Assembly (NCBI GenBank): GCA_026770615.1
Contig: MU631949.1
Span: 44,606 to 55,747, forward strand
Reading direction: 5' to 3'
Source: Pavlovales sp. CCMP2436
Taxonomy: Eukaryota; Haptophyta; Pavlovophyceae; Pavlovales
DNA length: 11,142 nucleotides
A program made the translations under genes and the position numbers. Below the pieces are notes generated by a model. The model was not told the DNA's origin, made no database searches, and saw only the letters and a list, made by a program, of their open reading frames with translations. The stretch's first letter is position 1; every line of letters begins with the position of its first letter. Below, piece by piece: positions 5,622-11,142 of the stretch.

Positions 5622-8600
5622 ATGCAGAAGGCGATCCGTGAGTGCCATGGCAAGAAGCTGATGGGCAAGTACATGAAGGACGAGCATGGCGTGCCGCTCT
5701 TCCACTGCCAGGCGGCGCACGTCAAGTCGCTCGTCGACCTCGAGACGCTGCCGTTGACGGAGCCGTGGCTGCTCACCTCGAAGCTCGTCGTCAAGCCCGA
5801 CCAGCTCATCAAGCGGCGTGGCAAGGCGGGGCTGGTAAAGATCGGCCTCGACTGGGAGGGCGTCAAGGCGCAGGTGCGCGAGTGGATGGGCATGTCGGTC
5901 GAGCTCGAGGGCGTGCGCGGCACGCTCGACACCTTCATCATTGAGCCCATGGCGGACATGACGGACTCGGCGGAGCACTACATCTGCATCTACTCGCTAC
6001 GCGACTTTGACGTGGTCATGTTCTACCATGAGGGTGGCGTGGACGTGGGCGACGTAGACGCCAAGGCGAGCAAGCTCGAGGTGAAGGTCGGCACCCAGCC
6101 CGACGCCGCGCAGCTGACGGCCGCGCTGCTTGGCGGGTTGCCGGTGGCCAAGCAGCCCAAGGTGGCCTCATTCGTCGCGGCGCTCTACCGCTTCTACGTC
6201 GAGCTGGCCTTCACGTACCTCGAGATCAACCCGATTGTGATGGTGGGCACCTCGGTCCTGCCGCTCGACCTGGCCGCAAAGGTGGACCTCACCGCGCAGA
6301 CGGACTGCGCGGACAAGTGGTAAAAAATCTGCAAGAATAAAGAATAAAGAATGAAGAATAAGTCATAAGTCATAATTACTGATAAATTTAATCGAATCAA
6401 ATCAAATTATTGCTCCAGGGGGCACCTCGACATGCCCGCACCGTTCGGGCGCAAGCGGCTGCCCGAGGAGGAATACGTGGAGGCGCTGGACGAGAAGACG
6501 GGCGCATCGCTCAAGCTGACCGTGCTCAACCCCGAGGGGCGTGTCTGGACGATGGTCGCGGGCGGTGGCGCCTCAGTCATCTACGCCGACACAATCTGCG
6601 ACATGGGGTTCGCCAAGGAGCTGTGCAACTACGGCGAGTACTCGGGCGCGCCGACTAAGGCGCACACCTTCGAGTACGCCAAGACGATCCTGAGCCTGAT
6701 GTGCCGCGAGCCAGTGGACCAGCCGGGCTACGTACCCAGGGGCAAGGTGATTTTTTTTGGAGTAGTTTTTTTGATGGTGCAATTCGTGCCATTCTTGCTG
6801 CTGTTGGTGTCATGGTGTTCATGGCGTCGTTGTTGGTAGGAGAAGAAGGAGGATGAGGAGAAGAAGAAGAAACGTCATCATGATGTGTTTACTCATATTG
6901 TGATTTTGTGTCTATCGCCATTCCCCTCCTGCTCCTGCTACCCATTCCCCTGCTCCTGCTACCGTGCGTGTAGGTGCTCATCATCGGCGGCGGCATCGCC
7001 AACTTCACGAACGTGGCCTCCACGTTCGGCGGCATCATCCAGGCGTTCAAGGTCTACGCCGCGCAGATGATCGCGCACAAGGTGCAGGTCTACGTGCGCC
7101 GCGGCGGGCCCAACTTCCAGGAGGGACTCGACGCGATGCGCGAGGCGGGGCGGCAACTCGGCATCCCGTGCGCCGTGTTCGGCCCGGAGACACACCTGAC
7201 CGCCATCGTGCCCATGGCCTTCCAGGTGATTCGATTTTTTTTTTATGATTATGCTGATTTTATTGCTGCATAAGTACATTATTTTTTCGGTCCATAATTA
7301 GATTGTATGATGAGTTGATGATTGCCATTCGCATCGGTATTATTTCGTACGGTACAATTTATTATCAATGATGATTTCCACCCCCCATCAGTACCTCATC
7401 AGTACAATTTCGGTCAATATTTTTAGAACATGCAGACTATGATGATTACCAACCCCCCTAAGTACGTGATTCTGATGATTGCCACTCCCCTCATTATATT
7501 ACAATCATCATCATTATCATCATTATATTATCATCATTATCATTATCATTATATTATCATTATATTATCATCATTATCATTATCATTATATTATCATTAT
7601 ATTATCATTATCATTATATTATCATTATATTATCATTATATTATCATTATATTATCATTATATTATCATTATATTATCATTATATTATCATTACATTGCA
7701 CAGTACCTCGACCCGGCCTTCAAGGCGAAGCCCACGCTGCAGCCGAGCCTCAAGCCGTCCGAGCCCGCCATGCGCAGCAGCAGCAGCTCCACCGCCCTTG
7801 ACAAGCAGCCCGTGCTCAACGGGGGCGGCGGGCCGCACGTGGGCAACGTGCCCGAGGTGCCGGGGCCGCACACGCTCTTCACCGCCAAGACGCGCGCGGT
7901 GGTCTACGGGCTGCAGACCGTGGCCGTGCAGAACATGCTCGACTTCGACTTCTGCTGCCGGCGCGAGACGCCCTCGGTGGCGGGGATGATCTACCCCTTC
8001 GGCGGTGACCACGTGCAGAAGTTCTACTGGGGCACGAAGGAGGTGTGTCCTAGAATAACCCCCCCCCCCTTTTGTTGTTGACGTTGACGTTGTTGGTTGT
8101 TGGATGGGGTACGGAGGAGGTAGGTGTGCTCCACTCTGTCGCATTCCGTTTTGTTTAAACTTTATTGCGTGCATGTGCGAGTGAGTGCTCATCCTGCGAG
8201 GCTACTTTTTTTTAATAATAGTTCTTTTTACTTGATTCGCTGTGTCACGCGTCCCACTGCACGTGCGCATGTGTGACTGCGTGTGTGACTGCGTGTGTAA
8301 CTGTACCTGCGCATGTGTGACTGCGTGTGTGACAGGTGCTCATCCCCGTCTTCAAGAGCACGGAGAACGCCCTCGCCGCAAACCTCGACGTGGACGTGAT
8401 GGTCAATTTCGCCTCACAGCGCTCGGTCTACTCCTCCGTGATGGAGGCGCTCAAGTACCCGCAGCTGCGCTGCATCGCCATCATCGCGGAGGGGGTGCCC
8501 GAGAACAAAACGTGCGCACATAGATAACGCACTATATGAATCAATACGGTGGCGCCGGAGAACAAGGCGTAAGCTAACGAACAAGAATGACAACAACAAT

Positions 8601-8939
8601 AAGAAGAATATTGATAACAACAACAATAAGAAGAATATTGATAACAACAACAATAAGAAGAATATTAAGAAGAATATTAAGAAGAATATTAAGAAGAATA
8701 TTGAGAAGAATATTGATAACAACAACAATTACAACCACGATCATCATCATCATCATCACAGGCGCCTCATCAACCAGCTGGCCAAGACGAACACTCATGA
8801 TAACGACAATGGTTATCAATCAATCTGCGTGTTCTAATTATAATACGACTAGTCGTGGCCGATGTAAGGAGATAGCAGCCGCTCCCGTGAAAAGGGGCAG
8901 GTTCGGCGAGCTGCGCACACAGCGCACGTCATTCTCATA

Positions 8940-8989
<50 letters not shown>

Positions 8990-11051
8990 GCTACCAACAG
9001 GCGCCTCATCAACCAGCTGGCCAAGGAGAAGGGCGTCGCCATCATCGGCCCCGCCACCGTGGGCGGGATCAAGCCGGTAAGCACAATTACCAAAAGAATG
9101 AGAATAGGAATCGAAATAAGAATAAGAATGAGAATACTTAGAATACTAAAAAGAATACGAATCCTAACCCAATTCTAACAACACTTCACAAATACTCATA
9201 AAAAAAAAAAAAAAAAACAGGGCTGCTTCCGCATCGGAAACACAGGCGGCATGATCGACAACTGCATCCAGTGCAAGCTGCACAGGCCCGGCTCGGTTTT
9301 TTTTTGCTTTGGTTTTTTTTTGCTTTATTGCTTCTTCTTTTTTGGATCATTCGCAAACTAATAATATTAGTTTGCAATTTTTATTGCTTAAAAAATAAAG
9401 GTGGCGTACGTCTCGCGCTCGGGCGGCATGAGCAACGAGCTCAACAACATCGTGAGCATGCACACAAACGGTATTATCTAGTTGTTCTGATTGGGTTCGA
9501 GTAATAATATTCATATTGAACGTGGCAGCCAGCTTGGTAACAGCGCCTCCATGCACACCCATTTTTTTTATTTTTTTATCATAATAACAGCAATATCGTT
9601 ACCATGCACACCAACCCGAACCCCAGCCCTAGCCAAACCCTGATCTCACCCTTAATCCTAGCCCTCGCCCTGGCCCCATCCCTGACCCGCGTGCCCCGAG
9701 CAGGCGTGTACGAGGGGATTGCCATCGGTGGCGACCGTTACCCGGGCACCACCTTCGTCGACCACATCATGCGGTACGAGGCGAACCCCAACGTGAAGAT
9801 GATCATCCTGCTCGGCGAGGTGGGCGGCGTGGAGGAGTACGTGATCGCAGACGCCATCAAGAGCGGTGCGTCCACAGCAGCAGCAGCAGCAGCAACAAAA
9901 ACAGCAACAGCAGCAGCAACAGCAGCAGCAGCAGCAGCCACAGCAGCAGCAGCAGCAACAGCCACAAGAAGAACAGCAGCTGGTGTTCCGTACTTCCTTC
10001 TCAGGCTCGCATTGACACTAATAAGCCCTATGAATTAATTGACACTATGAATGACAGGCGCCATTTCCAAGCCGCTGGTGGCGTGGTGCATCGGCACATG
10101 CAGCAAGAACTTCAACCACTCCATCTCGTTCGGCCACGCGGTGAGCCCCGCCCCCCCCCATTTATGACCCCCCCCACCCCCCCCCCCGTTTATGATGATT
10201 GTCAATAGTCGAGGGGGGGGTCTGTGTGGCCCTCCTGTGTGTGTTTTCCTCTGAGCGGCCGCGGCCCTGCTTCTGCCTGCTTCTACTTTCTTGTGATCGG
10301 TGTTGTCGGCAGGGCTCGGCGGCCAACAGCAACATGGAGACGAGCGAGGCCAAGAACGAGGCCCTCAAGGCGTCGGGCGCGGTGGTGCCCGACTCGTTCA
10401 ACGACCTGCCCGAGGCCATCAAGGTCACCTACGACAAGCTCCTTGCGAGCGGCACGGTGGTGGAGGGGCCCGAGCCGGAGGCGCCGCGCATGCCGATGGA
10501 CTACAAGTGGGCGAGCGAGCTGGGGCTGGTTCGCAAGCCGGCGGCGTTCGTCTCCACCATCTGCGACGACCGCGGCGAAGAACTCCTGTACGCCGGCATG
10601 CCGATCTCAAAGGTGCGTCTCTTACGTTTCTCTTACGTTGCTTCTTCATTTATTTACTTATTTTATTTCTGCCTTTTTCTGCCTTTCTTTCTCGTTCTCA
10701 TCACTGCGTCATCCTTCATCCTTACAGCTGAGAGGTGCGCAAGGGGGACACGTGCATCCTTGCAGTAACTTGTTCATTCATTCATTCATTCCTGTGTGTA
10801 GATGTCTTGATGTGTTGATGTGTCGATGTGTTGATGTGTGGCGCAGGTTTTCGAGGAGGACATCGGCATTGGAGGTGTTCTCTCGCTGCTCTGGTTCAAG
10901 CGCAGGCTGCCCAAGTACGCCACCAAGTTCATCGAGATGGTGCTCATGCTCACCGCCGACCACGGCCCTGCTGTGGCGGGTGCGCACAACACGATCATCA
11001 CGGCGCGCGCGGGCAAGGACATGTTTTTTTTTCTCGTCTCCGGCCTACTCA

Positions 11052-11087
<36 letters not shown>

Positions 11088-11108
11088 CGGCGGAGGTGAC
11101 CCACGCTC

Positions 11109-11142
<34 letters not shown>
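5622..11142 (+). CDS. ACLY: ATP-citrate lyase, fused single-chain form, 12 exons seen, 3' partial
   Basis: ACLY cleaves citrate with ATP and CoA to acetyl-CoA and oxaloacetate, feeding cytosolic lipid synthesis. Exons: 5622-6319, 6419-6746, 6974-7225, 7704-8042, 8336-8511, 9001-9076, 9221-9295, 9401-9470, 9704-9865, 10058-10140, 10313-10612, 10847-about 11095. All eleven introns are GT-AG, and exons 1-11 join to exactly 853 codons. Exon 1 is the ATP-grasp part ([33 protein letters not shown]). Exons 2-3 carry [17 protein letters not shown] and [12 protein letters not shown], the citrate-site region of the family. Exon 4 starts with a Ser/Pro/Gly linker (residues about 427-481), then the second half ([19 protein letters not shown]). 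The phosphohistidine motif FGHAGS puts the catalytic His at residue 752 (10135-10137; human His760). Exons 11-12 begin the citrate-synthase-like domain ([26 protein letters not shown]). About 180 C-terminal residues lie outside. Exon 12 is damaged by T runs at 11024-11032 and 11055-11087. Confidence 0.95.
6320..6418 (+). other. ACLY intron 1 (99 bp, phase 2)
   Basis: GTAAAA to CTCCAG splits a Trp codon (TG|G) and restores the family sequence [15 protein letters not shown]-rich, with AAGAATAAAGAATAAAGAAT and TCATAAGTCATAA direct repeats. No copy of flanking exon sequence is seen. Confidence 0.9.
6747..6973 (+). other. ACLY intron 2 (227 bp, phase 0)
   Basis: GTGATT to TGTAG joins GK to VLIIGGG, as in animal ACLY. 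It contains a purine stretch (6840-6872) and a tandem duplication of CCATTCCCCTCCTGCTCCTG-type sequence at about 6919-6962 that serves as the polypyrimidine tract. Confidence 0.9.
7226..7703 (+). other. ACLY intron 3 (478 bp, phase 0) at the joint of the two enzyme halves
   Basis: GTGATT to CACAG. It follows TAIVPMAFQ, where the sequence equivalent to the separate A subunit of plants ends, and precedes the variable linker. A decoy acceptor CAGTACCTC at 7389-7397 matches the true acceptor and exon start (7701-7709) for nine bases. GATGATTGCCA occurs at about 7317 and 7473. The 3' part is a microsatellite. Confidence 0.9.
7494..7693 (+). repeat. ATTATC/ATTAT microsatellite in ACLY intron 3
   Basis: About 200 bp made of ATTATC, ATC and ATTAT steps, ending 10 bases before the acceptor at 7703. 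It replaces a normal polypyrimidine tract. The frame is open through it on the plus strand and yields an Ile/Tyr/His/Leu-Ser repeat, which is not protein coding because homology starts only at 7704. Confidence 0.9.
8105..8119 (+). repeat. Echo of exon 4 tail inside intron 4
   Basis: TGGGGTACGGAGGAG matches the exon end TGGGGCACGAAGGAG (8028-8042) at 13 of 15 bases, and both are followed by GT (GTAGGT versus GTGTGT). In the exon's frame one change is synonymous (GGC/GGT) and one is Lys to Glu. The copy recreates a complete donor site 77 bp downstream of the true one. Confidence 0.55.
8185..8194 (+). repeat. Echo of exon 5 head inside intron 4
   Basis: GTGCTCATCC is identical to the first ten bases of exon 5 (8336-8345). 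It is preceded by TGCGTGCATGTGCGAGTGA, which resembles the TGCG/CATGTGTG-rich tract before the true acceptor. The AG overlaps the repeat (GTGAG|TGCTC), so splicing here would shift the frame. A ten-base match alone could be chance; its position and order make it notable. Confidence 0.4.
8555..8568 (+). repeat. Echo of exon 5 tail inside intron 5
   Basis: CCGGAGAACAAGGC matches the exon end CCCGAGAACAAAAC (8498-8511) at 11 of 14 bases, and GT follows in both. Read in the exon's frame both give P-E-N-K; the codon changes CCC/CCG and AAA/AAG are synonymous, and the third change is in the split codon. The copied donor (GTAAGC) is closer to consensus than the real one (GTGCGC). Confidence 0.55.
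8586..8757 (+). repeat. AATATT/AACAACAACAATAAGAAG minisatellite in intron 5
   Basis: A roughly 27-bp unit (AATATTGATAACAACAACAA plus TAAGAAG) is repeated, then a 12-bp derivative (AATATTAAGAAG) runs four times. After one more full unit comes a CAT/ATC tract that leads into the copied acceptor. No coding potential is assigned. Confidence 0.9.
8758..8786 (+). repeat. Exact 29-bp echo of the acceptor and exon 6 head inside intron 5
   Basis: Bases 8758-8786 equal 8997-9025 without a mismatch: the ACAG acceptor end plus 25 bases of exon 6 (encoding RLINQLAK after the split Thr). After 8786 the copies diverge at once. Spliced from exon 5, this copy would give [12 protein letters not shown], then about 17 unrelated residues and a TAA at 8837-8839. 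It is thus a candidate poison exon or a relic of a tandem duplication. Confidence 0.9.
8948..8987 (+). repeat. 40-A homopolymer in intron 5
   Basis: Forty A follow ATATATATATT and end 13 bases before the acceptor, leaving the short tract CTGCTACCAACAG. No target-site duplication or element is seen next to it. The run could be genuine or a base-calling product; other long homopolymers in the window (poly-G start, T runs in exon 12) raise doubt. Confidence 0.8.
9077..9220 (+). other. ACLY intron 6 (144 bp, phase 0)
   Basis: GTAAGC to AACAG joins GGIKP to [10 protein letters not shown]. Composed of GAATA/AGAAT-type repeats and an 18-A run (9200-9217) directly before the acceptor, where a pyrimidine tract would be expected. 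No exon copy was seen. Confidence 0.9.
9296..9400 (+). other. ACLY intron 7 (105 bp, phase 0)
   Basis: GTTTTT to AAAG joins RPGS to VAYVSRSGG. The donor is weak by consensus. It contains two TTTTTTTTTGCTTT units and a perfect inverted repeat (9353-9375). The acceptor AAAG is unusual in lacking C or T before AG, but protein alignment fixes it. Confidence 0.85.
9353..9375. repeat. Perfect 10-bp inverted repeat in intron 7
   Basis: GCAAACTAAT (9353-9362), loop AAT, ATTAGTTTGC (9366-9375). It lies 25 bases before the acceptor and would fold into a hairpin that holds the TACTAAT-like branch-point candidates. A role in splicing is inference. Confidence 0.7.
9539..9560 (+). repeat. Degenerate echo 1 of exon 8 tail in intron 8
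   Basis: AACAGC..TCCATGCACACC resembles the exon segment AACAACATCGTGAGCATGCA followed by CACA, with about six bases lost in the middle. The core CATGCACAC is exact. It is followed by a T-rich tract. It is more like echo 2 (both begin TAACAGC and end ATGCACACC) than like the exon. Confidence 0.45.
9589..9615 (+). repeat. Echo 2 of exon 8 tail in intron 8
   Basis: Aligned without gaps to exon positions 9443-9469, it matches 22 of 27 bases. In the exon's frame it reads S-N-I-V-T-M-H-T-N against N-N-I-V-S-M-H-T-N. Three of the five differences are synonymous third positions (AAC/AAT, GTG/GTT, ACA/ACC). No GT follows, so it is not a usable donor. An upstream AACAG could act as a cryptic acceptor. 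Confidence 0.7.
9612..9689 (+). repeat. Degenerate C-rich CCCTAACC-like tract in intron 8
   Basis: A run of six- to eight-base steps such as ACCCCAG, CCCTAGCC, AAACCCTGA, CCCTTAATCC and CCTAGCCC. It resembles degenerate telomere-like or minisatellite sequence and doubles as the pyrimidine tract of the intron. The period is irregular, so it is not a telomere. Confidence 0.6.
9866..10057 (+). other. ACLY intron 9 (192 bp, phase 1), CAG-repeat intron
   Basis: GTGCGT to GACAG splits a Gly codon (G|GC), giving [18 protein letters not shown] (CAG/CAA) repeat fills 9873-9977. Near the 3' end ATTGACACTA occurs twice (about 10011 and 10039). On the open plus frame the CAG repeat would read as poly-Ala/Thr, but it is intronic by alignment. 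Confidence 0.9.
9873..9977 (+). repeat. CAG/CAA trinucleotide repeat in intron 9
   Basis: About 100 bp of CAG units with CAA, CCA and AAA interruptions. It begins six bases after the donor GT. Because it is rich in CAG it offers many AG dinucleotides upstream of the real acceptor, which must be ignored in splicing. Confidence 0.9.
10141..10312 (+). other. ACLY intron 10 (172 bp, phase 0)
   Basis: GTGAGC to GGCAG falls inside the catalytic motif, between FGHA and GSAAN. It contains C runs (10150-10187) and two TTTATGA segments (10161 and 10189), then a G run and a pyrimidine-rich 3' part. Confidence 0.9.
10613..10846 (+). other. ACLY intron 11 (234 bp, phase 0)
   Basis: GTGCGT to CGCAG joins MPISK to [10 protein letters not shown]. 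It contains TTCA tandem repeats (about 10772-10789) and a GATGTGTT repeat (about 10801-10840). An AGAGGTGCG near 10731 resembles the real donor context AAAGGTGCG, a weak possible echo. Confidence 0.9.
11024..11087 (+). other. Two T homopolymers interrupting a conserved part of ACLY exon 12
   Basis: After GKDM there are 9 T, then sequence encoding LVSGLLT in frame, then 33 T, then TTCGGCGGAG|GTGACC. The family has a short Val-Ser-Ser-like stretch at the first place and I-G-D-R before F-G-G at the second. So the T runs stand where conserved codons belong, and the second run as written shifts the frame by two bases. This looks like lost base calls near the contig end rather than a real insertion. 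Confidence 0.65.
11096..11142 (+). other. Probable start of intron 12 and terminal poly-T
   Basis: GTGACC at 11096 follows a Phe-Gly-Gly-(G) codon series that matches the family (F-G-G-A), so it is a plausible phase 1 donor. Only 15 bases follow before a run of 32 T that ends the window and is probably artefactual. Confidence 0.45.

Larger units (their letters stand above)
8043..8335 (+). other. ACLY intron 4 (293 bp, phase 0), with copies of both flanking exon ends
   Basis: GTGTGT to GACAG joins GTKE to VLIPVFK. It ends in repeats of TGTGTGACTGCG (about 8270-8334). It contains an imperfect copy of the exon 4 tail (8105-8119) and a short copy of the exon 5 head (8185-8194), described separately. 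Confidence 0.9.
8512..9000 (+). other. ACLY intron 5 (489 bp, phase 2), with nested copies of both splice junctions
   Basis: GTGCGC to AACAG splits a Thr codon (AC|G), giving [16 protein letters not shown]. It contains a copy of the exon 5 end (8555-8568), a long purine-rich minisatellite, an exact copy of the acceptor and exon 6 start (8758-8786), and a 40-A run just before the true acceptor. It is the longest and most rearranged intron in the gene. Confidence 0.85.
9471..9703 (+). other. ACLY intron 8 (233 bp, phase 1), with two copies of the exon 8 tail
   Basis: GTATTA to GAGCAG splits a Gly codon (G|GC), giving MHTNGVYEG as expected. It contains two degenerate copies of the exon 8 end (9539-9560 and 9589-9615), then a C-rich stretch (9612-9689) made of CCCTNNCC-type steps such as CCTAGCC, CCCTGA and CCTAGCCCTCGCCC. 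Confidence 0.9.

Noticed and set aside
7430..7703. Ile/Tyr/His repeat protein read through intron 3
   Set aside because: It is an open frame in a microsatellite. ACLY homology resumes exactly after the CAG acceptor at 7703.
9612..9689. Interstitial telomere
   Set aside because: The C-rich steps are irregular and act as the pyrimidine tract of intron 8; no constant unit is present.
9866..10038. Poly-Ala/Thr extension coded by the CAG repeat
   Set aside because: Family alignment requires SG|AISKPLV, so the repeat is intronic between a GT donor and an AG acceptor.

Overview
This is eukaryotic nuclear DNA with GC-rich exons and AT-rich or simple-repeat introns that all fit GT-AG. It holds one nearly intronless gene and one gene cut by at least eleven introns. 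The style suggests a protist or microalga with a GC-rich genome. A haptophyte-like alga would fit, but nothing in the window proves a lineage. The window looks like a whole contig: it opens with 40 G and closes with 32 T, and both ends look like artefacts.

Layout: (1) 41-889, minus strand: an unrecognised alanine-rich protein whose frame is cut by a TAG at 134-136, although the coding pattern seems to continue to the contig edge. (2) 890-2567: a repeat-rich divergent intergenic region with a diverged G-rich duplication, a 12-bp CRE-type palindrome, two arrays of a 35-bp repeat, a GC hairpin and a 27-bp-period repeat. (3) 2568-4208, plus strand: SF3B4 (SAP49/Hsh49), two RRM domains and a very long Pro/Gly/Met repeat tail. 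(4) 4209-5621: non-coding, including a 559-bp element with terminal inverted repeats and flanking TA (4982-5540) that ends 81 bp before the next start codon. (5) 5622 to the end, plus strand: an animal-type fused ATP-citrate lyase (ACLY), 12 exons seen, with the last ~180 residues beyond the window. The exons join in frame to 853 codons through exon 11.

The most unusual observation is inside ACLY. Several introns contain short diverged copies ('echoes') of the exon ends that flank them. In introns 4 and 5 the order is exon tail, copied tail, copied head, exon head, and the copied junctions keep GT or AG dinucleotides. Intron 8 carries two copies of the exon 8 tail. Some differences fall at synonymous third codon positions. 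This may reflect repeated local duplication at splice junctions, or an assembly that mixes alleles or paralogues.

The two recognised genes are functionally separate: SF3B4 acts in the U2 snRNP during branch-site recognition, and ACLY makes cytosolic acetyl-CoA from citrate for lipid synthesis. No operon-like link is implied. No RNA gene, CRISPR array, virus or toxin gene was seen.
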